Positions 42,672-51,369 of a stretch of 64,000 nucleotides of DNA are shown here, in pieces; the stretch's first letter is position 1, and each line of letters starts with the position of its first letter. The translations under genes were made by a program, and so were the position numbers. Origin of the DNA: JAQBVV01 sp965249205 (GTDB taxonomy: Bacteria > Acidobacteriota > Vicinamibacteria > Vicinamibacterales > UBA2999). The notes under the pieces were generated by a model. That model did not search any database and was not told the DNA's origin. It worked only from the letters and a program-made list of their open reading frames with translations. The stretch spans positions 1,302,001-1,366,000 of the forward strand of contig CBDFLL010000005.1 of the NCBI GenBank assembly GCA_965249205.1, written 5' to 3'.

Positions 42672-43882
42672 CATCGCGGCCCTTCGGCCTTCACCCCACC
42701 GTGGTGCTGCTGGCCGGCGCGCATTTTCTGGTGGACGGCTTCACCAACATCTTCGCCCCGCTGCTGCCGCTGTTCATTCCGCAGATGGGCCTCTCACTGG
42801 CAGCTGCCGGCACCCTCCAGATGTGTTTCATGCTCGCAAACGCCGTCGCGCAGCTTGGATTCGGCCACGTCGCTGACCGCTGGCGCCCGCGGACGCTGGT
42901 GATCCTTGGTCCGCTGATTGCTGTCTCGACGCTCCCGCTTGTTGGACTCGCGTCAAACCCGTGGACGCTCGGCGCCATCCTGGTCATCGGAGGCCTTGGT
43001 GCCGCCGCGTTTCACCCTCCCGGCGCCGCGCTGGTGCATCGGCTCGGCCAGGCGCGCACGGGTTTCGCCATGTCGTTCTACATCACCGGCGGGTCCCTGG
43101 GCTTCGCGTTGGGACCGTTGCTGTTTGCGCCCTTCGCCGAGCGCTACGGGTTGCGCTGGACGCCGGTGCTCATGGTGCCCGCGCTCGCGGTACTTGCGCT
43201 TGTCTTGCCGCGTGTCCCCCCCATCGACGGCGTCGGCGACAAGGGCGACCTCGCGGGTTACCGCGCACTGCTGCCGTACAAGCGGCCGCTGACGCTGCTC
43301 TACCTGATTGTCGTGACGCGCACGCTGACGGCGCTCAGCTTCGCGACGTTCATGCCGGTGATGCTGACGCGCAGAGGAATCTCGCTCACGGACGCAGGCA
43401 TCGCCATCGGTGTGTATTTTCTTGCCAGCAGCGTCGGTGGATTTCTCGGAGGCCCCGTCGCAGACCGCTGGGGCCCCAGGATTGTCATCCTCTGGTCGCT
43501 CGTGCTCGCGGTGCCGTTTCTCGCGCTCGCGCCGATGCAAACGGGATGGACGTTCATGGCACTGGTGTCGATCGGCGGCTTCCTGCTGCAGTCGACCCTA
43601 CCGGTGAACGTAACGTTCGGTCAGCTCATCGCCCCGATCAGCGCTGCGACGGTCTCGTCCTTGATGATGGGATTCGCCTGGGGAACCGGCGGCCTCAGCG
43701 TGCCGCTTGTGGGCATGCTCGCCGACCGCATCGGGATCGAGCGCACGCTGGTCGCCATGGCGTTTCTGCCGCTCATCTCGGCGCTGTTGGCCGTCCCGCT
43801 CCCGGCCGGGCGACTCGGACATCGCCCTGTCCTTGGGCATGTTGGTCATGCGGTTTCGGCGGGTGGAGATGTTGCTCAGTAA
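42668..43882 (+). CDS. MFS transporter, fosmidomycin-resistance (Fsr) type
   Basis: 404 residues with 12 predicted transmembrane helices. VLLAGAHFLVDGFTNIFAPL begins the first helix as in Fsr, and the helix 2-3 motif is GFGHVADRWRPRTLVILGPL. FHPPGAALVHRLGQARTGFA and ITGGSLGFALGPLLFAPFAE are also family-typical. Likely a proton-driven exporter, substrate unknown. GTG 42668 overlaps the murJ stop; the very long open frame back to 41531 is an out-of-frame GC effect. Confidence 0.85.
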   Translation: MTSRPFGLHPTVVLLAGAHFLVDGFTNIFAPLLPLFIPQMGLSLAAAGTLQMCFMLANAVAQLGFGHVADRWRPRTLVILGPLIAVSTLPLVGLASNPWTLGAILVIGGLGAAAFHPPGAALVHRLGQARTGFAMSFYITGGSLGFALGPLLFAPFAERYGLRWTPVLMVPALAVLALVLPRVPPIDGVGDKGDLAGYRALLPYKRPLTLLYLIVVTRTLTALSFATFMPVMLTRRGISLTDAGIAIGVYFLASSVGGFLGGPVADRWGPRIVILWSLVLAVPFLALAPMQTGWTFMALVSIGGFLLQSTLPVNVTFGQLIAPISAATVSSLMMGFAWGTGGLSVPLVGMLADRIGIERTLVAMAFLPLISALLAVPLPAGRLGHRPVLGHVGHAVSAGGDVAQ

Positions 43883-43907
43883 CGCAAGTTGAAGCAGACT
43901 CAATCGC

Positions 43908-44657
43908 ATGCCTACGCCCTATCGCTCCGCGTCCACCTTTTCATACTCTTTCGGCCCTGGACGCCTGACACCGGCGATCAAGGCTCTGGTGGTGGCAAAC
44001 GTCGCAGCCTTCCTCGTGTCGACAGTCGAGCCGGCCATCACACTCAGCTTCGGCTTGCGTCCCGCCGATGTGGTCGGAGGCCTCCAGATCTGGCAGCCCG
44101 TCTCCTACATGTTCCTGCACGGTGGGGTGTTTCACCTGCTCTTCAACATGCTGGCGCTCTGGATGTTCGGCGTGGAGCTGGAGCGGACGTGGGGCAGCCG
44201 CTTTTTCACGCGGTTCTACTTCATCGTTGGGATCGGTGCGGCGTTCACGACGCTGCTGCTGTCGCTGATGCCACTGTCCTTCGCCGATCAGTTGTACTAC
44301 TCACTCACGATCGGCGCCTCCGGCGCGGTCTATGGGGTACTACTTGCCTACGGGTTGTATTTTCCGCACCGCCCGATCTACCTGTATTTCTTCTTCCCGA
44401 TTCCGGCGAAGTACTTCGTGATGATCATCGGGGCAATCTCGCTGCTGTCGGCGATGAACGGCCCTGGTGGGGGCGTCGCGCATACAACACATCTCGGGGG
44501 CCTGATCGTGGCGTACTTCTATCTCAAGGGTGGTTCACGCACGCGGCTGAAAGCGGAAATCAAGTATCGCTACTTGAAGTGGCGCATCAACCAGACGCGC
44601 CGACGGTTCGAGGTCCATGAGGGCGGCCGTTCCACTCCCATCGATCGCGTGCACTGA
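43908..44657 (+). CDS. Rhomboid family intramembrane serine protease
   Basis: 249 residues, six transmembrane helices. H76-LLF-N80 in FHLLFNMLALWMFGVELE is the oxyanion-side motif. The catalytic Ser is S138 in IGASGAVYGVL, and the catalytic His is H195 in AHTTHLGGL. A basic C-terminal tail follows. It cleaves membrane-spanning substrates within the bilayer; the substrates here are unknown. ATG 43908. Confidence 0.92.
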   Translation: MPTPYRSASTFSYSFGPGRLTPAIKALVVANVAAFLVSTVEPAITLSFGLRPADVVGGLQIWQPVSYMFLHGGVFHLLFNMLALWMFGVELERTWGSRFFTRFYFIVGIGAAFTTLLLSLMPLSFADQLYYSLTIGASGAVYGVLLAYGLYFPHRPIYLYFFFPIPAKYFVMIIGAISLLSAMNGPGGGVAHTTHLGGLIVAYFYLKGGSRTRLKAEIKYRYLKWRINQTRRRFEVHEGGRSTPIDRVH

Positions 44658-44692
44658 CCCGCAAGGTCCGCCGACGCCGCGCTGACGGCCGT

Positions 44693-44800
44693 CTAGCGCG
44701 GATTTCAGGAGCGCGTAGCTCCCGAGCAACCGCAGGCAGTCCACTCCTGCCAGGGGGAGCACCTCGGCCGTCCGCTAGGCAGAAGTGAAATCCGCACTAG
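44693..44800. repeat. CTAG-bounded palindromic element B2
   Basis: 108 bp. CTAGCGCGGATTTCA (44693-44707) and TGAAATCCGCACTAG (44786-44800) are inverted copies. The left part matches element B1 for about 30 bp. The right CTAG contains the TAG stop of the cupin gene, whose transcript it would terminate as a hairpin. Confidence 0.75.
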
Positions 44801-45138
44801 CTGCCCTCTCTGAGCCAGTCCTGCCGTACCGGACTGAAGACATCCAGCTCGAGCGTATCCTCAAGGGCCTCGGCCTGGTGGGGTACCCCTGACGGCACGT
44901 GCAACACTTCTCCCTCACGAACGGTCAGCACGTCCCCCCCAACGACAACCTTCAGCGCTCCCTGCAGGATGTAGGTCATCTGCTCGCTGTCATGCGAGTG
45001 CAGTGGCACAAGCGCGCCGCGCTTGAGATAAATCTGCGCCAGCATCTCGTGCTCGCCGGCCACGATTTTCTGCGAGATCATTTCCGTAATTTTTTCAAGC
45101 GCAATCTCATCCCAGCGGTGGACACGCGCGGTGGTCAT
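44797..45138 (-). CDS. Cupin-domain protein
   Basis: 113 residues. Single cupin barrel: motif 1 LVPLHSHDSEQMTYILQG (two His and a Glu as metal ligands) and motif 2 VLHVPSGVPHQAEALEDT. Function is unspecified; small cupins of this form are often sensors or isomerases. ATG 45138 is 31 bases divergent from the E1 gene. The stop codon lies in element B2. Confidence 0.82.
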   Translation of the reverse strand: MTTARVHRWDEIALEKITEMISQKIVAGEHEMLAQIYLKRGALVPLHSHDSEQMTYILQGALKVVVGGDVLTVREGEVLHVPSGVPHQAEALEDTLELDVFSPVRQDWLREGS

Positions 45139-45169
45139 GGCGTCCCGATAGTGCCATAATTCGGCCGGT

Positions 45170-47320
45170 ATGAAGGGTTCCACCCTTACCCAGGATGCCG
45201 ACTCGAAGATCGGCTCCCGGCGGACACGCACCACGGTCGACGGACTCACCCGGGACGATCTGCTGACCGCCTACCGCACCATGCTCCTGTCGCGGAAGAT
45301 CGACGACAAGGAGATTCAACTCAAGCAGCAGAGTCAGGCGTATTTCCAAATCAGCTGTGCTGGGCACGAGGCCGTGCTCGTCGCGGCCGGCAGTCATCTG
45401 CGTGGTGGCTACGACTGGTTTTTTCCGTACTACCGCGACCGTGCGCTGTGTCTCACGATCGGTGTGACTCCGCTGGACATGCTCCTGGCATCGGTAGGTT
45501 CGAAAGACGACACCACATCCGGCGGACGCCAAATGCCGTCTCACTGGAGCAGTACCAGGCTCAATATTCCCTCCAGCAGCAGCGCCACAGGCACGCAGTG
45601 TCTGCATGCCGTGGGTTGCGCCGAAGCCGGCGTCATCTACCAGCGCGTGACACAGATCCCCGATCGCGAATCACATTTCCACGACGACCAGGTGACGTTT
45701 CTCTCGCTGGGCGACGGTTCGACGAGTGAGGGCGAGTTCTGGGAATCGCTCAACACCTCTTGCACCAATCAACTCCCGATCCTCTATCTCATTGAGGACA
45801 ACGGGTACGCCATCTCGGTACCCGTGGAGGCGCAAACACCCGGCGGCGACATCTCGAAGCTCGTCGAGCATTTTCCAGGCCTGCACACGTTTCGCTGCGA
45901 CGGCACCGACTTCCTGGCGAGCTACCGCACGCTCGGCGACGCGGTCGCTCATGTCCGCAGCAGGAAGGGTCCCGCCTTCGTTCACGCTTCGGTGACCCGC
46001 CCGTACTCGCATTCCCTCTCCGATGACGAAAAGCTGTACAAGACCGCTGCGGAGCGTGAGGCGGAGGCAAGACGGGATCCCCTGGTGCGCATGCAGCACT
46101 TCCTCAAGGCACAGGGGCTCGCAACCGACGAGGACCTCGCGGACATCCTCGCGTCCGTCGAGCGTGAGGTCAACGCCGCCGCCGAGCTGGCGATCGCGGC
46201 GCCGAAACCGGATCCGGACACGGCCGCGATGTACGTCTTCTCCGAAGACGTCGATCCGTCATCGTCCGATTTCGCGAGCGATCCGGAACCGACGGGTTCG
46301 CCAGAGACAATGGTTGCCAACATCAATACGACGCTGCGCGATGAGATGGACCGCGATCCGAGAATCGTCGTCTTCGGCGAAGACGTCGCGGATGCAAGCC
46401 GCGAGGAAGCGCTGGCAACCGTCTCCGGCAAGGGTGGGGTCTTCAAGGTGACACACGGTCTGCAGCGGACCCACGGCGGCGATCGTGTCTTCAATTCGCC
46501 GCTCGCCGAAGCCAACATCGTCGGTCGAGGCGTGGGCATGGCGCTTCGGCACCTGAAGCCGGTCGTCGAAATTCAGTTCTTCGACTACATCTGGCCTGCA
46601 TTCATGCAGCTCCGCGACGAGATGGCGATGATCCGCTATCGCTCCAACAACACGTGGTCGTGTCCGATGGTGATTCGTGTCCCCATCGGGGGTTATCTCC
46701 GCGGAGGCGGACCGTATCACAGCCAGTCGGCGGTTTCGATCTTCGCGCACTCGCCGGGTATCCGGATCGCCTTTCCGTCCAACGCGCAGGATGCGGCGGG
46801 GCTCCTCAGAACGGCGATCCGCTGTGACGATCCGGTCCTGTTCCTCGAGCACAAACACCTCTACCGCCAGACCTACAACAAGGCGCCGTATCCCGGTCGC
46901 GACTACATGATTCCGTTCGGTAAGGCCGCCGTCGCCCGGGAGGGCTCCGATGTCGTCGTCTTCACGTGGGGCGCGCTTGTCCAGCGTTCACTGCTGGCCG
47001 CACAGCGGGCGGAGCGCGACGGCATCAGCGTGGCCGTCATCGATCTGCGCACGATCATTCCGTACGACTGGGAGACGATCGCCGCCTACACCGAAAAGAC
47101 GAGCCGTGTCGTCGTCGTGCATGAGGACCAGTTGACGTGTGGCTTCGGGGCCGAGATTGCCTCCCGCATATCGCAGGATCTGTTCGAGCACCTCGACGCG
47201 CCGGTGACCCGAGTCGCGTCGCTCGACTGCCCCGTCGGCTATTCCCCGGTGCTGGAAGAGGCCATCCTGCCCGGCTCAGCCGACGTGCTCAAGGCGATTC
47301 GCACACTCGCGGCGTACTGA
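45170..47320 (+). CDS. 2-oxoacid dehydrogenase E1, alpha and beta subunits fused
   Basis: 716 residues. The alpha half (about 25-340) has the ThDP motif LSLGDGSTSEGEFWESLNTS ... IEDNGYAISVP and the phosphorylation-loop-like TRPYSHSLSDDEKLYK. The beta half (about 385-716) has NINTTLRDEMDRDPRIVVFG, GEDVADASREEALATVSGKG, FNSPLAEANIVGRGVGMALR and the C-terminal DLRTIIPYDWETIAAYTEKT. It decarboxylates a branched-chain or related 2-oxoacid and reduces the E2 lipoyl group. Separate E2/E3 genes are not nearby. Confidence 0.92.
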   Translation: MKGSTLTQDADSKIGSRRTRTTVDGLTRDDLLTAYRTMLLSRKIDDKEIQLKQQSQAYFQISCAGHEAVLVAAGSHLRGGYDWFFPYYRDRALCLTIGVTPLDMLLASVGSKDDTTSGGRQMPSHWSSTRLNIPSSSSATGTQCLHAVGCAEAGVIYQRVTQIPDRESHFHDDQVTFLSLGDGSTSEGEFWESLNTSCTNQLPILYLIEDNGYAISVPVEAQTPGGDISKLVEHFPGLHTFRCDGTDFLASYRTLGDAVAHVRSRKGPAFVHASVTRPYSHSLSDDEKLYKTAAEREAEARRDPLVRMQHFLKAQGLATDEDLADILASVEREVNAAAELAIAAPKPDPDTAAMYVFSEDVDPSSSDFASDPEPTGSPETMVANINTTLRDEMDRDPRIVVFGEDVADASREEALATVSGKGGVFKVTHGLQRTHGGDRVFNSPLAEANIVGRGVGMALRHLKPVVEIQFFDYIWPAFMQLRDEMAMIRYRSNNTWSCPMVIRVPIGGYLRGGGPYHSQSAVSIFAHSPGIRIAFPSNAQDAAGLLRTAIRCDDPVLFLEHKHLYRQTYNKAPYPGRDYMIPFGKAAVAREGSDVVVFTWGALVQRSLLAAQRAERDGISVAVIDLRTIIPYDWETIAAYTEKTSRVVVVHEDQLTCGFGAEIASRISQDLFEHLDAPVTRVASLDCPVGYSPVLEEAILPGSADVLKAIRTLAAY

Positions 47321-47393
47321 CGTACAGCGCCTGACCGCGAGCCTCCGACGGCACCCGTATTCCACGGGCCACTCGACTCGTACAGGTAGTCAC

Positions 47394-47762
47394 ATGGCGT
47401 ACGACGAGCGACAGGCAGTTCGGCTTCGACGGGTGTTGTCAGATCGGCCCGACATCGAAGAGAAGACCATGTTCGGGGGCCTCGCGTTCATGGCGCGGGG
47501 GCACATGTGCTGCGGTCTCGTCCGGGCACGGCTCATGGTGCGCGTTGATCCGAAAGCGTACGACCGTCTACTGGAAGAACCGTACGCGCGGCCAATGGAT
47601 TTTACCGGGCGGCCGATGCGCGGATTCCTGTACGTCGAACCCGCCGGCGTCGCGACCGCAAAGGCGCTTCGCACATGGGTCGGCCGGGCTCTGGCGTTCG
47701 TGGAAAGTCTGCCCCCGACAGTGAAGCGCAAGAAAGCCGCCCGTGCACCGCGAGCGAATTGA
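47394..47762 (+). CDS. TfoX N-terminal domain protein
   Basis: 122 residues: MAYDERQAVRLRRVLSDRPD, IEEKTMFGGLAFMARGHMCC, LMVRVDPKAYDRLLEEPYAR, and FTGRPMRGFLYVEPAGVATA near the end with a basic tail. This is the stand-alone TfoX-N family, named after the competence regulator Sxy/TfoX but of unproven function when alone. Its last ~120 bases occur again at 48817-48935. Confidence 0.87.
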   Translation: MAYDERQAVRLRRVLSDRPDIEEKTMFGGLAFMARGHMCCGLVRARLMVRVDPKAYDRLLEEPYARPMDFTGRPMRGFLYVEPAGVATAKALRTWVGRALAFVESLPPTVKRKKAARAPRAN

Positions 47763-47783
47763 CAGCCGACCACCGTCCTCAGC
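47644..47783 (+). repeat. 140-bp direct repeat, copy 1 (3' end of tfoX-like gene)
   Basis: Runs from CCGGCGTCGCGACCGC inside the TfoX gene to CCTCAGC after its stop. Copy 2 lies 1173 bases downstream with only about six differences. Identity begins and ends abruptly. Confidence 0.85.
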
Positions 47784-47813
47784 CCCCACCACACGACGGG
47801 CTACACTCAGGCG

Positions 47814-48371
47814 ATGCAGGCACCCGCGGACGAACAACTCGCCGTGCTGGCGCGCGTGCTCGACATTCTGCGCTCGCTCGGGATCGACCACATGGTCAGC
47901 GGGTCGATCGCAGGAAGCTACTATGCGCAGCCCCGGATGACGCGCGATATCGATCTCGTCATCGACTTGCGGCCTTCGTCTGCGGCGGGCCTGGCGGAGG
48001 CGCTCGCGCGGGAGTTCTACTGCGACGTCGGCGCTCTGGAGCGGGCCGCCTCGCGCCAATCGATGGCGAACGCGATTCACGATGACACACTGTTGAAGAT
48101 CGATTTCATCGTGCGGAAAGACGACCCGTATCACCGGGAGGAGTTCGCGCGCCGTGTGACGTGCCAGCTGGGCACCGTGACAGCGGATGTCGTGACCGCC
48201 GAGGACCTGATCATCGCGAAGCTCCTCTGGCTGAAGCAGGGCAGCTCGCCCGTGCAGCGCCTGGACCTGGAGCACCTCGTGCACGACGTCGACGGGCTCG
48301 ACTGGTCGTACGTGGATCGCTGGGCCGCCACGCTCGGCGTTGCCGCGTTGCTGGCGGAGGTGCGGGCGTGA
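47814..48371 (+). CDS. Nucleotidyltransferase-fold protein (AbiEii/DUF6036-like)
   Basis: 185 residues. The minimal nucleotidyltransferase core is visible: HMVSGSIAGSYYAQPRMTRD followed by IDLVIDLRP, i.e. GS...DxD, with a later acidic strand TLLKIDFIVRKDDPYHREEF and DVVTAEDLIIAKLLWLKQGS. Families of this type include toxin or antitoxin nucleotidyltransferases. It is translationally coupled to the small ORF downstream (GTGA overlap), suggesting a two-gene module. Confidence 0.72.
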   Translation: MQAPADEQLAVLARVLDILRSLGIDHMVSGSIAGSYYAQPRMTRDIDLVIDLRPSSAAGLAEALAREFYCDVGALERAASRQSMANAIHDDTLLKIDFIVRKDDPYHREEFARRVTCQLGTVTADVVTAEDLIIAKLLWLKQGSSPVQRLDLEHLVHDVDGLDWSYVDRWAATLGVAALLAEVRA

Positions 48372-48637
48372 CCGTGCGGCCCTTCGACACGTCACCCGAC
48401 ATCGCGGAGCGGATCCGTCAACGGCTGCTGGCGCGGCCTGGGAGCGACCGCGTATCCATGGCCACACGGATGTTTCAGACGGCCAAGACGCTCGTCGTCT
48501 CGCGCGTGCGCGCCAGCGGTGTCACCGACGAGACCGACGCCCGCCTGGCGGTGTTGGCGCAACTCTATGGCGACGACCTCACACCCGCGCAGTTCGACGC
48601 CGTGCGCGCGCGTCTCGACGCGAAGCGTGGTCGGTAG
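48368..48637 (+). CDS. Small partner protein of the nucleotidyltransferase
   Basis: 89 residues from GTG 48368, overlapping the upstream stop. Sequence TSPDIAERIRQRLLARPGSD, SMATRMFQTAKTLVVSRVRA and RLAVLAQLYGDDLTPAQFDA is largely helical. Similar short proteins (beginning with a TSP-x-I block and ending in a helix with LYG-x-DL) commonly sit next to such nucleotidyltransferases, but the function is unknown. Confidence 0.65.
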   Translation: MTVRPFDTSPDIAERIRQRLLARPGSDRVSMATRMFQTAKTLVVSRVRASGVTDETDARLAVLAQLYGDDLTPAQFDAVRARLDAKRGR

Positions 48638-48816
48638 AGAGCGACCTCCGCTGTTCGAGACGCGGCTCGCTCCACCCGGCCGCCGTCGCGCGAGGGGAGT
48701 GGGTCCTCTGCCCCGGGCGGCCTGGCGGGCGGCGGTCGTGCCGCGCGAGGCGACGCCGCCGGTGGAGCCCCAGTCCCGCAACGCGGTTGGTCAGCCGTTG
48801 TTAGATGCGCACGTGC

Positions 48817-48956
48817 CCGGCGTCGCGACCGCAAAGGCGCTTCGCACATGGGTCGGCCGGGCTCTGGCGTTCGCGGAAAGTCTGCCCCCGAAAGTGAAGC
48901 GCAGGAAAGCCGTCCATGCACCGCGAGCGAATTGACAGCCGACCACCGTCCTCAGC
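48817..48956 (+). repeat. 140-bp direct repeat, copy 2 (tfoX 3'-end remnant)
   Basis: Encodes GVATAKALRTWVGRALAFAE and the rest of the TfoX-like C-terminus with its stop at 48933-48935, but without the first two thirds of the gene. The 180 bases before it (48638-48816) hold nothing recognisable. Confidence 0.85.
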
Positions 48957-49032
48957 GACCGTGGTCGTCGAGGGGACACGTCCGTCCCTCCCGGGCGCTC
49001 GGCAGTCCTCGTCCCAGCGCACATAATGGGGC

Positions 49033-51345
49033 ATGGGACGTATCAATTCAGTGGCCGTGCTCGGCGCGGGCACCATGGGAGCCCAAATCGCCGCCCACGT
49101 TGCCAACGCCGGTCTGCCATGCCTGCTACTCGACATCACCGCCGACGCGGCTGCGCAAGGCCTCGACCGCGCTCGCCGGCTCAAGCCCGCGCCGGCTTTC
49201 GCCCCCGACATCTGGGAGCTGATCACCACCGGTAGCTTCGACGCCGATCTTGCCCGCGTGCACGACAGCGACTGGATCGTCGAGGCCGTAGTCGAGCGCC
49301 TCGACATCAAGCGCGATCTGCTCGAGAAGGTCGATGCGGCGCGGCATCCGGGATCGATCGTCAGCTCCAACACGTCGGGAATACCGATCGCGGCGCTCGC
49401 CAAGGGGCGCAGCGACGATTTCCGGCAGCACTGGCTCGGGACGCACTTCTTCAACCCGCCGCGCTACCTGCATCTGCTCGAGATCATCCCGACGCCGGAA
49501 ACGACGAAGGACGTCATCGATACCATCAGCCACTTTGCCGACCACCGTCTTGGCAAGGGCGTGGTCGTCGCCAAGGACTCACCGAACTTCATCGGTAACC
49601 ATATCGGCCTCTACGGCATGATGCGCATCCTCGCCGCGGTCGCAAGTGGTGGTTACACGATCGACGAGATCGACGCCATCACCGGCCCCGCGCTTGGCCG
49701 GCCCAAGAGCGCCACGTTCCGCACGCTCGATCTCACGGGCCTCGACATCCTGGGCCACGTCGTCAGCAACCTCGGCGACCAGACAGGACGCGCGCCTGGC
49801 CGAAACGTCTGGACGTTGCCGCCGTTCTTTCTCCAGATGCTTGAGAAGGGACTGACGGGTGAGAAGGCCGGCCAGGGGTTTTACAAACGGGTCAAGCAGG
49901 CCGACGGCTCGTCGACCATTCTGACGATCGACCTTGACACGCTTGAGTACCGCGAGCGGCAGTCACCCGGGCTCGCATCCTTGGAGGCCGCGGCGTCGAT
50001 CACCGATGTCCACGAACGTGTCCGTACGCTCTTCCTCGGGCAGGACAAGGTCGGCAGCTTCCTCCGAGAGACGCTGGCGCCGACCCTCGTCTACACCGCC
50101 GCAGTGACTCCGTCCATCGCGCATTCCCCCGACGATGTCGATCGGGTGTTGCGATGGGGATTCGCCTGGGACCTGGGTCCGTTCGAGCTGGTTGACGCCA
50201 TCGGTATTCAGCACGTCGTTGACGCGACCCGTGAGACCAGCCCGGACCTGCTCGAAGCTGGCATCCCTCCGTTGTTACAGGCGCCCCTGGGCCAAGGGCT
50301 CGACGCGGTTCGGACCGGCGACGTCCCCCCTGCGTCGGTCGACCTGTACATTCTCGGCGCCGCCAAGGAACGGTCCGCCGTCATCAAGCAGAATCCTGGC
50401 GCCAGCCTGGTCGACCTCGGCGACGGCGTGCTGTGCGTCGAATTCCACACGAAGATGAATATCGTCGGCGGGGACACGATTGAGATGCTGCACGCTGGCG
50501 TGCAGGAAGCGTCGCGCAACTTCTCGGCCCTCGTTGTAGGTAACGACGCACCGAACTTTTCCGCGGGCGCCAACTTGATGCTCGTGCTGCTCGAAGCGCA
50601 GGAGGAAAACTGGGAGGAGATCGACCTAATGGTGGCCGCCTTCCAGCAGGCCACGACGGCATTGAGGTATGCAGATGTACCGGTGATCGTTGCGCCTGCC
50701 GGCCTTGCACTGGGCGGTGGTTGCGAGGTTATGCTGCACGCCGACCGGGTCCAGGCCGCCGGGGAGACCTACACGGGACTGGTGGAGGTCGGCGTCGGCC
50801 TGATTCCAGCCGCCGGCGGCACCAAAGAGATGGTCGCGCGCTCGTCGGAGGGCATGCCCCAGGACACGTCTGACTACCTCCCGCCTGTGGAACGGGCGTT
50901 CGAGACGATCGCCTTCGCGAAGGTCTCAGCCAGCGCTCCGGACGCCGAACGCCTCGGCTATCTCAGACCTATCGATGGGGTGACGATGAATCGAGAACGC
51001 TTGCTCGCGGATGCGAAATCGCGAGCTCTGAGCCGCGCCAGCGAGGGGTACGCGCCGCCGGCCCGACGCCACGCCATTCGCGTCGGCGGCGACGCCGTGC
51101 TGGCACCGCTGAAGCTTGGCATCCACCTCGCGTGGCGCGGGGGCCGAATCAGCGACCATGACGCCCTCGTCGGTCGAAAGCTGGCCACGGTCATGGCCGG
51201 AGGCGCATTGCCGCATCCATCAACGGTCACCGAGCAGGAACTCCTGGATCTCGAGCGCGAGGTGTTTCTCAGCCTCATTGGCGAGAAGAAGACGCTGGAA
51301 CGCATTCAACATACGCTCAAAACTGGAAAACCACTGCGTAACTGA
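49033..51345 (+). CDS. 3-hydroxyacyl-CoA dehydrogenase/enoyl-CoA hydratase multienzyme (FadN type)
   Basis: 770 residues with the dehydrogenase first and hydratase last, the FadN order, opposite to FadB/FadJ. NAD loop VAVLGAGTMGAQIAAHVANA, catalytic region LGTHFFNPPRYLHLLEIIPT, KDSPNFIGNHIG. The hydratase domain begins about residue 470, with NFSAGANLMLVLLEAQEENW, ALGGGCEVMLHADRVQA and GLIPAAGGTKEMV. It performs steps 2 and 3 of beta-oxidation. Thiolase and acyl-CoA dehydrogenase genes follow, as in the Bacillus fadNAE operon. Confidence 0.93.
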   Translation: MGRINSVAVLGAGTMGAQIAAHVANAGLPCLLLDITADAAAQGLDRARRLKPAPAFAPDIWELITTGSFDADLARVHDSDWIVEAVVERLDIKRDLLEKVDAARHPGSIVSSNTSGIPIAALAKGRSDDFRQHWLGTHFFNPPRYLHLLEIIPTPETTKDVIDTISHFADHRLGKGVVVAKDSPNFIGNHIGLYGMMRILAAVASGGYTIDEIDAITGPALGRPKSATFRTLDLTGLDILGHVVSNLGDQTGRAPGRNVWTLPPFFLQMLEKGLTGEKAGQGFYKRVKQADGSSTILTIDLDTLEYRERQSPGLASLEAAASITDVHERVRTLFLGQDKVGSFLRETLAPTLVYTAAVTPSIAHSPDDVDRVLRWGFAWDLGPFELVDAIGIQHVVDATRETSPDLLEAGIPPLLQAPLGQGLDAVRTGDVPPASVDLYILGAAKERSAVIKQNPGASLVDLGDGVLCVEFHTKMNIVGGDTIEMLHAGVQEASRNFSALVVGNDAPNFSAGANLMLVLLEAQEENWEEIDLMVAAFQQATTALRYADVPVIVAPAGLALGGGCEVMLHADRVQAAGETYTGLVEVGVGLIPAAGGTKEMVARSSEGMPQDTSDYLPPVERAFETIAFAKVSASAPDAERLGYLRPIDGVTMNRERLLADAKSRALSRASEGYAPPARRHAIRVGGDAVLAPLKLGIHLAWRGGRISDHDALVGRKLATVMAGGALPHPSTVTEQELLDLEREVFLSLIGEKKTLERIQHTLKTGKPLRN

Positions 51346-51369
51346 CCGTGACCACGGAGCGCAGGTGAC

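Noticed and set aside
41531..43882. Very long open frame (783 codons) over murJ and the MFS gene
   Set aside because: Only the part from GTG 42668 encodes a recognisable protein. The earlier part is Arg/Ala-rich out-of-frame translation of murJ caused by high GC.
48638..48816. attC-like GTTAGATGC at 48799 near the second tfoX repeat
   Set aside because: There is no complementary box at the other end of the module and no palindrome, so the match is treated as chance.
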